Notes under the pieces: model-generated
What the model saw: only the letters and a program-made list of their open reading frames with translations
What the model was told of the DNA's origin: nothing
Database searches by the model: none
Program-made: the position numbers and the translations under genes
Assembly (NCBI GenBank): GCA_023392575.1
Contig: JAEVYV010000319.1
Span: 1-51,143 of the forward strand
Length of the DNA: 51,143 nucleotides
Reading direction: 5' to 3'
Source: Bacteroidota bacterium
GTDB taxonomy: Bacteria > Bacteroidota > Bacteroidia > Chitinophagales > Chitinophagaceae
In this document: positions 1 to 8,838 of the stretch, piece after piece
Layout: the number at the start of each line of letters is the position of its first letter
Position numbering within the stretch: position 1 is the first letter of the stretch

Positions 1-118
1 AGCCTGCAGTGGGCTGACCCAAGACAAGGGTCGGCCCACTGCAGGCAGCAATGAGCTGACTGCAGACAAGGAGTAGGCGAATCAAGGCTTGGGTCAGCTC
101 ACTTCAGGCTGCAGTGGG
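1..118. repeat. Composite palindromic repeat (family C, REPIN-like)
   Basis: Positions 2-20 and 28-46 form a 19-bp stem with one G:T wobble and a 7-nt loop. A second inverted pair is GAGCTGAC at 53-60 with GTCAGCTC at 93-100. The reverse complement of about 87-109 matches 1-23 at roughly 21 of 23 positions, so the block reads as two related palindromes in inverted orientation. It may continue beyond the window edge. No protein is evident in it. Confidence 0.6.
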
Positions 119-964
119 TAAAAACCAGGCTTGTTTCGCCTCTTCCCTGTCTGGTTTTCACTCATCGCTGTCTGTAGTCGGCTCTTGCTTGTCTGCTTTT
201 TGCTCCCATCCGGCGCTCCTCCTCTTAGCGAAACGATCTTAATAGCCTCCTCTGCCAACGGGCCCCGCAGAAAGAGTTATTCAGATCGAAACTATAGCGG
301 GAGGCTTGTCGGGAAAGAACAGACTACGGATAGCCGATCTTGCAGGCTCAGGTCAACAACGTTGGTTTCGGCTCGTAATGAATAGTGGCGTTGTAGAAAT
401 ACAATTCGTTTTGAAGCATGCGATACTATAATAAGCATTGGCTGTTAGAAAGTAAAGCGGCTTGTGAAGACACAAGCCGTGGCAGTGGAGAAGCGCTTGT
501 CTGCAGAGAGATTCATGCGATGGATGGTTTCTGGCTGTCATCTTAATGGAATGAATGGTTTTTGGGTTTAATTTCCTGACCGGGCTTATTCAGAAAACCA
601 GGACAATAGTTCTGTCTCTCGTTAGATATAGTAAAGCTAATAGTATTCGTTGCGTGTTTTTATTGATTATTGGGTTGCGATGTATTTGGGATGGGTTGTT
701 TTAAAGGATAACCATTTGCGATTTTCTGCCAGAAGATAATGCAATGAAAACTCCCGAGTTCGCTGCAGGGCTCCTGTAAAAGCTGCCCCGGGGGCGGAGC
801 AGACAGAAAGGATAATTAATTTTATGCGGTGTGTAGTCTCAAAACAAGTTTCCACCGAGTCCTTCAGAGTCTCGGCTGGAAAGGAAACCGATTTTTTATG
901 GTTTTAGCTATGCGGAAAGTTTCGACAGAAAATAACAGAACTGAAAAATTAAGGGTAGTCGGGT
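119..964. other. Long non-coding stretch with repeat fragments
   Basis: No reading frame here has convincing protein character; the short open frames overlap on both strands and begin at weak starts. The stretch holds a fragment at 321-355, AGACTACGGATAGC followed by a half palindrome GGCTCAGGTC, that recurs near 7374 and, inverted, near 8839. It also holds a family-B repeat copy at about 380-485. From about 500 to 964 I see nothing recognisable. Confidence 0.5.
380..485 (+). repeat. Dispersed ~105-bp repeat, family B, copy 1
   Basis: This copy aligns by eye with 6243-6346 over its whole length. It ends in a strong hairpin with arms CGGCTTGTG (458-466) and CACAAGCCG (471-479) around AAGA, followed by a GTGGCAG foot. 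A third hairpin of the same type, in the opposite orientation, lies at 8921-8942. Confidence 0.65.
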
Positions 965-2392
965 TTAATTCAACAAACCCGAGGCGCCCGAATAATCAGC
1001 GGTTGTTGGAGAAGTGACAATCAACGGACTGGAGGTCATTAAACCACCGGGAACAGCAAATTTCCACTTTTCGGTACCTGTTACGGCATCAAAGGCATAG
1101 AAGTATCCGGTGCCGCCTCCGCCAACGTAAACAATACCATTTGAGACTGCAGGGCTGGCGCTGTTTGCCAGCACTCTTTTTGTCCACAAGGTAGTTCCTG
1201 TGGCGGCGTCCAATGCATGAAGGTTCAAATCGTCGGCAGTGATGTAAAGACGTCCGTTAACAACACAGGGGCTGGATGAGATGCCGGTATTTTGCAGTTT
1301 CTCCCAAACCAGTTGCCCGGTGTTTGCATCCACAGCAAACAAACTTCCTTTCTGCGAAAAATTGGAGACGTTATACCAGGATCCAATATACACAATGCCA
1401 TTAGCTACTGTGGGGCTTGATTGTTCCAGTGAAATGCCGCCCGCAAAAAATCGCCATTTTTGACTACCGGTAAGGGCATTAATGGCATAGAGGTATCCGT
1501 CGCGGCTGCCTACATAAACAACTCCGTTTACAAGAGCAGGCCCCGATTGGTTGATCATGGCACCGGTAGCAAACTTCCATTTAAGGGTACCGGTAGCGCT
1601 ATCCAATGCATACAGGTTGTTATCGGAACTGCCAAAATATACCGTGCCGTGGCCTACGGTCGGACTGGCACTAATATTAGAACCGGTGTTGAAACGCCAT
1701 TTCACTATTCCCGTAGCTGCATCAATGGCTGCCAGATAATCATCGTTACACCCTACATATACTGTTCCGTTTACCACCACGGCATCGGACTCAATGCCGG
1801 TTGTGCCCAGGCCGGTCCTCCATTTTATTTGTCCGGTTGTAGCATTAAAAGCATAGACATAATTGTCAATGCCGCCGACATAAACGGTGTTGTTTTCAAA
1901 TGTCGGACTGGAATAAGCAAAGCTTGCCGTGCTGTTGAACTTCCACAGAAGTGTCCCGGCATCGGCGTTGAGGGCATAAAAGTGATTGTTGCTGCTGCCA
2001 AAATATATGATTGCGGAAGTGTTGGTTGAAGAAACAGTTACGGTGTATTTTATCGATGAACCGTCTGCAGCGGTTACTGTGTAAACAACTGGGCGTGTAA
2101 AATCCTGAGGAAGGCCGCTGGCGGGTGAAATGCTTTTTCCTTTGATGGCGATCTCCGGCGTGAGCCCGTTTCTCTCAGTATTTGGCGGCAGCGTAATATT
2201 GATGGAGTCGTTCTTTATTACGACTGTTACGTCAGACAGTTGTAAGTACGTACCATCGGCCTGCTTGAGTGCAAAAGAGACAATTTCTTTCGTTGTATCG
2301 GAAGGCAGGTTCGACTTTACACAACCGGAAAACAGGAGGATAAAAAAACACAAGCAGCCAAAAAGTTTGTTTCGAAGAAGCAGTCGTTTCAT
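965..2392 (-). CDS. PQQ-repeat beta-propeller lipoprotein
   Basis: This is a 475-residue predicted lipoprotein. The N-terminus is a type II signal with a lipobox ending FSGC, so the mature protein is probably anchored in a membrane by its N-terminal Cys. Residues about 30-120 form a Bacteroidota-type repeat domain ending in YTVTAADGSS and YTVTVSS, which usually precedes a C-terminal functional domain. Residues about 127-465 contain eight recognisable PQQ-type blades of the form YxGxxDxxLYAxDxxTGxxxWxF, as in BamB-like eight-bladed propellers. No catalytic residue set is visible, so a scaffold or binding role is more likely than enzymatic activity. It is transcribed divergently from the hydrolase at 2766. 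The start ATG is at 2392 and is the only one that gives the signal peptide. Confidence 0.85.
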   Translation of the reverse strand: MKRLLLRNKLFGCLCFFILLFSGCVKSNLPSDTTKEIVSFALKQADGTYLQLSDVTVVIKNDSINITLPPNTERNGLTPEIAIKGKSISPASGLPQDFTRPVVYTVTAADGSSIKYTVTVSSTNTSAIIYFGSSNNHFYALNADAGTLLWKFNSTASFAYSSPTFENNTVYVGGIDNYVYAFNATTGQIKWRTGLGTTGIESDAVVVNGTVYVGCNDDYLAAIDAATGIVKWRFNTGSNISASPTVGHGTVYFGSSDNNLYALDSATGTLKWKFATGAMINQSGPALVNGVVYVGSRDGYLYAINALTGSQKWRFFAGGISLEQSSPTVANGIVYIGSWYNVSNFSQKGSLFAVDANTGQLVWEKLQNTGISSSPCVVNGRLYITADDLNLHALDAATGTTLWTKRVLANSASPAVSNGIVYVGGGGTGYFYAFDAVTGTEKWKFAVPGGLMTSSPLIVTSPTTADYSGASGLLN

Positions 2393-2765
2393 GAAACAAT
2401 AATAGAAAGGATTGACGAGAAATCTTAGTTTTTGAAAGCAAACATTTCAGCAGCCTTGGTTTTGGGAGAAACGGGTGGTAAGTAATGAAATATGAATTGG
2501 GGAACTGAGACAAAAGTTCAGCGATAGTGAGCAAAAAATTCCAGAATCTTAACCGGCCCGTTCAATGCTAACTGCGCGGCTTATGTCTTTACAGGCCGTA
2601 GTTAAAATGAATACCTTGTATGGCTGCGTTTGACGGACCTGTCGCAAACCCAGGCGGCCGGTTTGATAGACAAAAAAAGGTGCATTCGTCGTCAGCTATG
2701 GAGTTCACCATTTTTTAAAGATCATCTTATTCATCGTTTGCACTATTTTTAGCCAAATCAAATTG
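2393..2765. other. Divergent intergenic region, no feature resolved
   Basis: These 373 bases separate two divergently transcribed genes and must hold both promoters. I found no exact TAnnTTTG minus-7 element on either strand, no REP-type palindrome and no clear operator. Confidence 0.4.
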
Positions 2766-4004
2766 ATGCGGAAAAAAATTGCTTCTCTTTTGTTGCTTTC
2801 CTTTTTTTTCACTTTGGTGTTGCAAGCGCAACAAAGAACACAAAAGGAAAATCTGACCAAAACAGTTGACAGCATCCTCCGGGGTGCGGTAGATAGCGGC
2901 CTGATTCCCGGGGCGGTTATCGAGATAAAAAAAGGCAACCAGGTTATTTGCAAAAAGGCTTTTGGTTTTGCTGAACGAAATGATGATCAGAACAAGCTCC
3001 TGGCTCATCCCGTGCCCATGACAACCGGTCATCTTTTTGACATTGCTTCTCTTACCAAAGTAGCAGGCACAACCACTGCTGTCATGCTGCTGGTTGACCG
3101 CGGGCTTATCAAAGTAGATGACCCGGTTGGTAAATACATTCCTGCATTTGATACCGGGGATAAAAAACAAATTACTATTCGTCACCTGCTTAACCATACT
3201 TCTGGATTGATTACCTGGTACCCGTTGTTTTACCGGGCTCAGAATAAACAGGAAGTATATAAACTGATTGATGAATTGCCGCTTGCCTTTCCGGTAGGAA
3301 AATCGCGGCACTACAGCGACCTCGGTTTTATTCTTTTAGGCGAGATCATAGAAAAAGTTTCGGGCATGCCGCTGGACCAGTTTATGCAAAAAAATATTTT
3401 CATCCCGCTGGGCATGCGTCATACGGGTTATAACCCGCTTGCCGGCGGCTTTACAAAATTTGCAGCCACCTCTCATGGCAATCCGTACGAGACCCGGATG
3501 GTGCACGATCCCTCACTTGGGTATGTATTTAAAGAAATAGATCCGGCCCAATGGAATGGCTGGCGCACCTATACGCTGCGGGGCGAAGTAAACGACGGCA
3601 ATGCCTGGTATGCGCTGCAAGGGGTAAGCGGGCATGCCGGTTTGTTTTCTACTATTGATGACTTGCAAAAGCTGGTTGACATGCTGAAGAACCGGGGCAA
3701 AGTACAAGGAAGGCGATTCATTTCTGAAAAAACCATAGAGCTGTTTTTAACACAGGATGAATTTAAAAATGGCCTTGGCTGGATGATGGATCCCGGTGAT
3801 TCCTATATGAAAGGCGGTCCTGCTGGAACGTTTGGGCATACCGGGTTTACCGGGACAAGCATTGCGGTGGTGCCTTCCCTGAACCTCTCCGTTATCTTGC
3901 TGATCAATCGCCAGAACATGGGGTTATTGCCTACCAGCTATTATTACAATCCCAACCCGCTTCGAAAGGCCATCTTCGAGGCCGCGTTGGCAGATTATAA
4001 ATAA
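2766..4004 (+). CDS. Secreted serine hydrolase, class C beta-lactamase fold
   Basis: The 412-residue protein has a signal peptide of about 22 residues ending at LQAQ and then a CubicO/class C beta-lactamase-type domain. The SxxK catalytic motif is SLTK at residues 95-98. The second motif is YSD at 183-185 rather than the YxN of true class C beta-lactamases. HTG at 358-360 replaces KTG. This combination is typical of D-aminopeptidases, esterases and amidases in the family rather than of beta-lactamases. I chose the ATG at 2766; the TTG codon just before it is in frame but is a poorer start. A NamZ-type muramidase lies about 0.75 kb downstream on the opposite strand. In other bacteria NamZ works with AmiE, a beta-lactamase-fold muramyl-peptide amidase, so a role in peptidoglycan fragment turnover is a reasonable but unproved guess. 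Confidence 0.88.
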   Translation: MRKKIASLLLLSFFFTLVLQAQQRTQKENLTKTVDSILRGAVDSGLIPGAVIEIKKGNQVICKKAFGFAERNDDQNKLLAHPVPMTTGHLFDIASLTKVAGTTTAVMLLVDRGLIKVDDPVGKYIPAFDTGDKKQITIRHLLNHTSGLITWYPLFYRAQNKQEVYKLIDELPLAFPVGKSRHYSDLGFILLGEIIEKVSGMPLDQFMQKNIFIPLGMRHTGYNPLAGGFTKFAATSHGNPYETRMVHDPSLGYVFKEIDPAQWNGWRTYTLRGEVNDGNAWYALQGVSGHAGLFSTIDDLQKLVDMLKNRGKVQGRRFISEKTIELFLTQDEFKNGLGWMMDPGDSYMKGGPAGTFGHTGFTGTSIAVVPSLNLSVILLINRQNMGLLPTSYYYNPNPLRKAIFEAALADYK

Positions 4005-4129
4005 ATAGAGAGGGATCGTTGTTCTCTAATTATAACACTGAAAGACTATGGGTAGCCGTGACTGGCAGAATCTTTGCAAGTAAGAATTGGCAACGAATAT
4101 TGCCAAACAGATCAATTTAAAAGACAACT

Positions 4130-4678
4130 ATGAAAAAGAACAACATCTTCCGCATGACGGCAACCTCCCTCTTATTGATAGGATTATTGGTTTCCCTTCC
4201 CGCTTTTTCGCAGAATTCAAAGGAAAAAGACCTGATTGCAGACAGCAAGAAGGCCAAAGCTGAGTTTATCAAAGGCGACAGCCTGATGGAAAGTCTGTTT
4301 GCCAACTCCCATGCCTACGTTATTTTTCCCAATATAGGGAAAGGCGCTATTGGCGTAGGCGGCGCGGCGGGCAACGGAATTGTTTTTCAGAAAGGAAGCC
4401 CGATTGGAAGTGCAAAGATGAAACAGGTGAGCGTTGGTTTTCAGTTTGGTGGCCAGGCCTATCGCGAGGTCATCTTTTTTGAGAACGAAGCCGCACTGGA
4501 TCGTTTTAAGCAAAACAAATTTGAATTTGCGGCCCAGGCTTCAGCGGTAGCGGTAACGAAAGGCGCTTCAACCAACGTTAAATACAGGGATGGCGTGATG
4601 GTGTTCACGCAGGAAAAAAAGGGCCTGATGTATGAGGCCTCTATCGGCGGACAAAAGTTTAGCTATAGTTCCTTTTGA
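4130..4678 (+). CDS. SYLF (Ysc84)-domain secreted protein
   Basis: This is a 182-residue protein with an N-terminal signal peptide (about residues 1-27, ending PAFSQ). The rest is a bacterial SYLF/Ysc84 domain: an amphipathic helix with FANSHAYVIFPNIGKG, a Gly-rich strand region GVGGAAGNGIVF, the VGFQFGGQAY segment, and a C-terminal GLMYEASIGGQKFSY. Eukaryotic members bind lipids; bacterial secreted members are of unknown function and probably associate with membranes in the periplasm. It is on the same strand as the serine hydrolase but 125 bp away, so it probably has its own promoter. A REP-like palindrome begins 29 bp after its stop. Confidence 0.85.
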   Translation: MKKNNIFRMTATSLLLIGLLVSLPAFSQNSKEKDLIADSKKAKAEFIKGDSLMESLFANSHAYVIFPNIGKGAIGVGGAAGNGIVFQKGSPIGSAKMKQVSVGFQFGGQAYREVIFFENEAALDRFKQNKFEFAAQASAVAVTKGASTNVKYRDGVMVFTQEKKGLMYEASIGGQKFSYSSF

Positions 4679-4707
4679 CGAGGCGGCCGGCATTGTAAAC
4701 TTTAACG

Positions 4708-4730
4708 GGCCTGAGTCACAGACTCAGGCC
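4708..4730 (+). repeat. REP-like palindrome, family A
   Basis: Arms GGCCTGAGTC and GACTCAGGCC flank ACA. The left side carries AACGG, a variant of the TGACGG foot seen at 7189 and 9724. It sits between two convergent genes. It has no T-tract, so it is not a standard intrinsic terminator, though its stem could still stop or stabilise the convergent transcripts. Confidence 0.75.
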
Positions 4731-4753
4731 AACATAGGGCTTGCCTGCATCCG

Positions 4754-5971
4754 TTAGTCTTCATAAAGCAAATACTTCTTCCGCATTTTCTTATATTCAC
4801 TCAGGCCGGGTTCCCAGCTATCGCGGATTTCTTTTTCCGATTTGCCATCTATGATCTGCTGCCGGAACAAAGCCGAGCCCACCAGCTTTTCAATCACACC
4901 CATTTCTTTACTCAATTTCGAATTAAAGAATTGTTCTTTGTTGGGTGATGCCCTGTACAGTTCCATCATCCATTGCAGGTTGATCTGTTTCTTTTTACGC
5001 AGTTGCTGCACATCATAGTTGCGTAAATCAATACCATAACAAAGCTGGTCCATAAAAAGCGGTGTCTCCGCCATGCCTTTAATACTGTTTGGGGTGAAGG
5101 AGAATTCATATTTTCCTTCCAGGTAGGGACTGCCAATAACAGTAAAAGGAAAATAAGTGCCGCGGCCATGATTAAGATAGGTGCCTTCAAACAAACAGGT
5201 GGAAGGATACAGAAGAATGGCCTGTTGCGTATTTAAGTTGGGCGAGGGGGGGACCGGTGCCACATAAGGCATGCTGTGGCTGTAATGGGCAAGCTTACTG
5301 ATTTTTACCTTGCATTTTCCTTTGTTTGCCAGCCATCCTTCGCCGTTAGCCATTAATGCAAATTCGCCAGCGGTCAATCCATGTGCTATGGGAATAGGAA
5401 ACATACCGATGCCCGATTTAAATTGCATATCCAGGATAGGGCCGTCAATTAAATAACCGTTGAGGTTTGGCCTGTCCAGTATCAAAAGCTCTTTATTGTT
5501 TTCGATGCAGACTTCCATTAAACGCGCCAGCACATTGAGATTGGTATAAAAACGGACACCTACGTTCTGCAGATCATAAATAAGAACGTCAACATCAGAG
5601 AGGTCTTCTTTGGTGGGTTTGTTTTTCTTGCCGTATAAAGAAATGATCGGTATTCCTGTAGCAGCATCTATTTCATCGGCTACGGTAACACCGGCACTTA
5701 CGTTGCCCCTGAAACCATGTTCCGGTCCAAACACTTTTACAATGTTGACGCCGCGTGATCTCAAACTGTCCACCAAATGTGTTTTTCCAATTACGGATGC
5801 CTGGTTGCCCAGTATGGCCACTCTTTTTCCCTTGAGATAGGGCAGGTAGTTTTCTGTTTGTTCGGCACCGGTTTTTAATTCGGGTTTACCGTGAAACGCT
5901 TCAGGGGTTACGTTTTTTTCAGGTGAAATGAAAACAAACCAAAGCAAAAATGATGTCACCAGGAATTTCAT
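4754..5971 (-). CDS. namZ: Exo-beta-N-acetylmuramidase NamZ (DUF1343)
   Basis: The 405-residue protein belongs to the DUF1343/NamZ family, whose characterised Bacillus member removes terminal N-acetylmuramic acid from peptidoglycan fragments. The family motifs are present: EHGFRG at 84-89, YDLQNVGVRFYT from about 132 (Asn where many members have Asp), LDRPNLNG at 165-172, and HGLTAGE near 195. A hydrophobic N-terminus of about 16 residues suggests export. An in-frame upstream start at 6052 would add 27 residues ahead of this signal sequence, so the ATG at 5971 is preferred. It converges with the SYLF gene across a REP-like palindrome. Murein recycling or cell-wall scavenging is the likely role. 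Confidence 0.88.
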   Translation of the reverse strand: MKFLVTSFLLWFVFISPEKNVTPEAFHGKPELKTGAEQTENYLPYLKGKRVAILGNQASVIGKTHLVDSLRSRGVNIVKVFGPEHGFRGNVSAGVTVADEIDAATGIPIISLYGKKNKPTKEDLSDVDVLIYDLQNVGVRFYTNLNVLARLMEVCIENNKELLILDRPNLNGYLIDGPILDMQFKSGIGMFPIPIAHGLTAGEFALMANGEGWLANKGKCKVKISKLAHYSHSMPYVAPVPPSPNLNTQQAILLYPSTCLFEGTYLNHGRGTYFPFTVIGSPYLEGKYEFSFTPNSIKGMAETPLFMDQLCYGIDLRNYDVQQLRKKKQINLQWMMELYRASPNKEQFFNSKLSKEMGVIEKLVGSALFRQQIIDGKSEKEIRDSWEPGLSEYKKMRKKYLLYED

Positions 5972-6388
5972 GATCTGTTGTTTATTTAGTTTACAATTGC
6001 CGGTAAAGAGACCGTATTGAATTGTATGTGAAAATAGGAATGAAGCAGGCAAGTAAAGAAAACAAAGTTTTGCAATGATAGCCTGGGAGCTTGTGAAAGG
6101 GTGGAAGTACGCGGCTAGCTTGCGGCTTATCAGGACACAAGCTTTGGCTGAAAAGCCAGGTAATTTTTCCAGCCATGCGAGGAAAACTATGAATAGAAGA
6201 GCCTCTATATTGAAATCTTTTAGTAGCAGTTGCCATTGGTGAATCGTGGCCGTGTAGAAGTATAGCCCGTTTTGAAGTATGTTATACTAAAATAAGTATA
6301 GCTCGTTAGGAAGTAAAACGGCTTGTGAGGACACAAGCCGTGGCGGAAAGAAGAATTATCGACAGCATTAGCCTTTTGAGTTATTGCA
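5972..6388. other. Intergenic region with family-B repeats
   Basis: Apart from the namZ upstream region, this gap carries a decayed family-B hairpin at about 6118-6150 (GCGGCTTATC, then AGGACACAAGC) and a full family-B copy at 6243-6346. I see no credible coding sequence. Confidence 0.5.
6243..6346 (+). repeat. Dispersed ~105-bp repeat, family B, copy 2
   Basis: It aligns with 380-485 throughout, including the shared stretches CGTTTTGAAG, ATACTA-AATAAG and the terminal hairpin. The hairpin arms are ACGGCTTGTG (6318-6327) and CACAAGCCGT (6332-6341) around AGGA, followed by GGCGG. The loop differs from copy 1 (AAGA) but the stem is conserved. Confidence 0.65.
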
Positions 6389-6805
6389 TCATTTTTCACA
6401 CAGCAGCATCCACGAAGTTCCAAACCTGTCACGCAACATGGCAAAGCGGGAAGCAAAAAAGGTTTCTTCCATTTTCATAAAAATCTCGCCGCCTTCACAA
6501 AGAACATGATAAACCCGGTCTGCTTCCGCCGCCGTGTCAAACCGTAAGGTGAGGTAGGCGCTTCGCATAGGCTCTGCACCGGGAATATCAGCTCCCATCA
6601 ACAGGGTATTACCTATTTCCATTCTTGCATGAAGGACGGCGTTCTTCCAGTTCTCCGGGATATTAGGATTGGGTGGGGCTTCACTATGTTTCATCATCGA
6701 AATGATGCTGCCGCCAACATGCTGCTCATAAAACCGGAAGGCTTCTTCGCAATGACCGGGATAGTTGACATAGACGCCAAGCTTTGCCGAATTTTGTTTG
6801 GTCAT
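6389..6805 (-). CDS. VOC (glyoxalase-fold) family protein, PhnB-like
   Basis: The 138-residue protein fits the PhnB-like branch of the vicinal-oxygen-chelate superfamily: a first beta-alpha-beta unit around VYVNYPGHCEEAFRFYEQHVGG, a long segment with NAVLHARMEIGNTLLMGAD, and a second unit ending FGTSWMLLCEK. Members often have no proven substrate; some are annotated as methyltransferase-like because of a historical name. The protein has no signal peptide and is probably cytoplasmic. It begins with a good ATG at 6805. It stands alone, followed by family-B repeats and preceded by the REP-rich gap. Confidence 0.8.
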   Translation of the reverse strand: MTKQNSAKLGVYVNYPGHCEEAFRFYEQHVGGSIISMMKHSEAPPNPNIPENWKNAVLHARMEIGNTLLMGADIPGAEPMRSAYLTLRFDTAAEADRVYHVLCEGGEIFMKMEETFFASRFAMLRDRFGTSWMLLCEK

Positions 6806-6941
6806 GTGTTTTATTTGAGTGGTGGTTAGATTGTTGGTATAAAGTTGAGCGTATTTATTTTATTTGAGCAGGTGTGATAGCGGCAAGATTCAGTGGTAAT
6901 TGCGGCAAATTCTGGAGCAGAAGTGGCAGGTAAATGAAATA

Positions 6942-6964
6942 GGCCTGAGCCGCAGGCTCAGGCC
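6942..6964. repeat. REP-like palindrome, family A
   Basis: Arms GGCCTGAGCC and GGCTCAGGCC flank GCA. It differs from the main type at the inner T/A pair, with both arms changed together so pairing is kept. No TGACGG foot is visible on either side. Confidence 0.7.
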
Positions 6965-7050
6965 AGCAATTCAATAGTTTTTATTTGTACTACCGGTTGT
7001 TAGAAGCAAGGTTGAGACAAGAACACTTCGCACAGCTAGGGAAATCCCGG

Positions 7051-7134
7051 TTTCCTGCCGCGAAAAGGGGCTTGCTTGTGAAGAAAAGTGGTTTTCCTGC
7101 CAGGCAAAGGTGATTGCTTGTGAAGAAAAGAGGG
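7051..7134 (+). repeat. Tandem duplication, two 42-bp units
   Basis: Units 7051-7092 and 7093-7134 both begin TTTCCTGCC and both contain TTGCTTGTGAAGAAAAG. The units differ mainly in the middle. No coding frame spans the repeat. Confidence 0.6.
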
Positions 7135-7188
7135 TGGAGGGTTGTGGAAGGTTTATGGATGATGCCGGAAGCTACGATGGTTTTGACG

Positions 7189-7211
7189 GGCCTGAGTCAC
7201 AGACTCAGGCC
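7189..7211 (+). repeat. REP-like palindrome, family A
   Basis: Arms GGCCTGAGTC and GACTCAGGCC flank ACA. The left flank is GGTTTTGACGG, the same asymmetric foot as at 9724. Confidence 0.8.
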
Positions 7212-7255
7212 AGCTCGTTTATAGTTTGGAGAACACTATGCATAGTAAGCTCATT

Positions 7256-7388
7256 GCAACGTGCAGCCAGTAAAGAATGATGGTAGTTTAAGGCTGGTTT
7301 TCGTTTGCAACGAAAGCCCGTCCTTCTAACGGATCACAGACTCAGGCCAACAGATGAAGATTTTTGTTTGAGAAGACTACGGATAGCT
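7256..7388 (+). repeat. Dispersed repeat with fold-back, half REP and cassette arm
   Basis: 7256-7330 matches 9610-9682 and contains the fold-back TTTCGTTTGCAACGAAA. In this copy it is fused to a half palindrome (7331-7348), so the segment present in the other copy between the fold-back and the first palindrome arm has been lost. From 7331 to 7388 the sequence matches the reverse complement of 8839-8890, forming the left arm of an inverted pair around the thioredoxin-like gene. Confidence 0.65.
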
Positions 7389-7485
7389 TGGGGTTAACAA
7401 CCAAGTGTCGTTACTTAAAGTTAATCCCTACTGTCAGATTAAATATTGACTTCTACAATTCATTCTTATTGAAATGAACGATGTA

Positions 7486-8619
7486 CTAGTGCGCCAGTCT
7501 TTTTTCGAGCGTTTCGAATAATTTACTCAAATCACCATCCTTATCTTCTTGGTTATAGTAGACGATCTTACCGGCTTTGTCAATTAGAAGGACTATGGGA
7601 ATAGCCCTCATGCCTCCATAATTATTGATTAACTCCATGTCGTTATATATATTCGTCCATGTTGCTTCTTGCTCATGGAGAACCTTTTTAACCTCCGCAA
7701 TATGAGTAGGATAGGCTACGGAAATCACCTCAAGATCGTCAGCATATTTGCTATGTAGACTTTTTAACAAGGGCATTTCCTCAATACAAGGTCCGCACCA
7801 GGTTGCCCAAAAACTAAGGAGAACGTACTTTTTGTCCCTGAAAGAATACAGGTCAATAACTTTTCCATTAAGATCTTTAGAAACAAATTGAGGTGCCTGG
7901 CTGCCTATTTTTTGATTCAGCTTCCCGACTAAAAGGTTTCTGTAGATCTTACCTTCTGTGCTATTTTTAATCTTTTCAGGGAAAGTTGTATCAAAGGTTT
8001 TCAAAATGGAATCTACTGATAACCCTGAAAAACCTGCATTACTCTTAAAATCCCAAAAACTGTAATAAGAATCATTATTTGATTTTACGTATTCAATACT
8101 TTTCAGGTAAATGTCATGTTCCAGTTTATAAAATGTTTTATTTAATTCCTGGTTGTTCTCTTCGAACATCTCTTTTCTATATTTATTAAAGAACTCCTCC
8201 GCTTTAGCAACTTCCTTAGCAACATAGTTATCCAATTTTATTTTTTCCGATGCAAAGTCATAAGCATTGGTTAACTTATACTTGTCAAAATTGAACGTTC
8301 CATCAGCATTCTTCGCAAAATCGATCCTTGCTTTTTTGTTCTTTAAGAAAAATATCTTTCTGTATGCTTTATTCTTTCCATCAGGATAACGTACAATAAT
8401 TGCAGCATACTTTGATTGATATTTACCGGTTAGTTCAACTTCACTGTTCCTTTTGGCATATTCAACAGGGACTCTTCCAAACCCACCATCAACTTCCAAC
8501 CTAAGCTTCTCGAAATCTATTGCTGTTGGAAAGGAGATTAAAACAGTAAACTCTTTTTGGGCATGCAGAGCAAAGGCGAAGGTTAAATGTAAGAATGCAG
8601 CTAAAAGGCATTTTTTCAT
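7486..8619 (-). CDS. TlpA-like thioredoxin-fold oxidoreductase
   Basis: The 377-residue protein has a signal peptide (residues 1-20, ending FALHA) and is probably periplasmic. Residues about 240-377 form a TlpA/ResA-type thioredoxin domain with the WCGPC active site, cysteines at 275 and 278, and the cis-Pro loop AIPIVLLID. Residues 22-235 are a helical and strand-rich N-terminal domain of the kind found in Bacteroidota DUF4369-like thioredoxins, but I do not recognise it with certainty. A longer frame runs to 8742; the ATG at 8619 is preferred because it gives the signal peptide. The gene is noticeably richer in A/T codons than its neighbours. It is bracketed by inverted repeat arms, which suggests acquisition as a cassette. 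Confidence 0.85.
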   Translation of the reverse strand: MKKCLLAAFLHLTFAFALHAQKEFTVLISFPTAIDFEKLRLEVDGGFGRVPVEYAKRNSEVELTGKYQSKYAAIIVRYPDGKNKAYRKIFFLKNKKARIDFAKNADGTFNFDKYKLTNAYDFASEKIKLDNYVAKEVAKAEEFFNKYRKEMFEENNQELNKTFYKLEHDIYLKSIEYVKSNNDSYYSFWDFKSNAGFSGLSVDSILKTFDTTFPEKIKNSTEGKIYRNLLVGKLNQKIGSQAPQFVSKDLNGKVIDLYSFRDKKYVLLSFWATWCGPCIEEMPLLKSLHSKYADDLEVISVAYPTHIAEVKKVLHEQEATWTNIYNDMELINNYGGMRAIPIVLLIDKAGKIVYYNQEDKDGDLSKLFETLEKRLAH

Positions 8620-8838
8620 ATGTATAAGTATTGAAAACATTACTGTCTGACTTTCTGTTAAGAGTTCTTGTAACCAACGATTAATCACCTTTTTCGGTAA
8701 ATTAATCTGGCATAAAAAAACTAATACCAGTACGCCAGACAATAGTGTTACAATTTACTGATTTAAACTGTTTTGCAATTACTCCAGCTAGCTCCTGACC
8801 TTTCGCAAGAACAAACACCAAATTGTACTTTACACCCC

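Larger units (their letters stand above)
6806..7485. other. REP-rich intergenic region
   Basis: This 680-base gap has no credible gene. It contains two complete family-A palindromes (6942-6964, 7189-7211), a 42-bp tandem duplication (7051-7134), and a ~75-bp dispersed repeat joined to half a palindrome (7256-7348). It ends in the repeat arm that recurs inverted beyond the thioredoxin-like gene. Confidence 0.6.

Noticed and set aside
131..385. 84-codon frame in the left non-coding region
   Set aside because: It has no recognisable domain, overlaps repeat fragments and the minus-strand frame, and its hydrophobic start is followed by Ser/Arg-rich sequence typical of random translation.
1460..2029. 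189-codon plus-strand frame inside the PQQ gene
   Set aside because: It is the antisense shadow of the beta-propeller repeats; the minus-strand protein has eight clear blades and a lipobox.
4708..4730. Palindrome considered as an intrinsic terminator for the SYLF and namZ genes
   Set aside because: No T-tract on either side, and the same palindrome occurs at many places unrelated to gene ends, so it is called a REP-like repeat.
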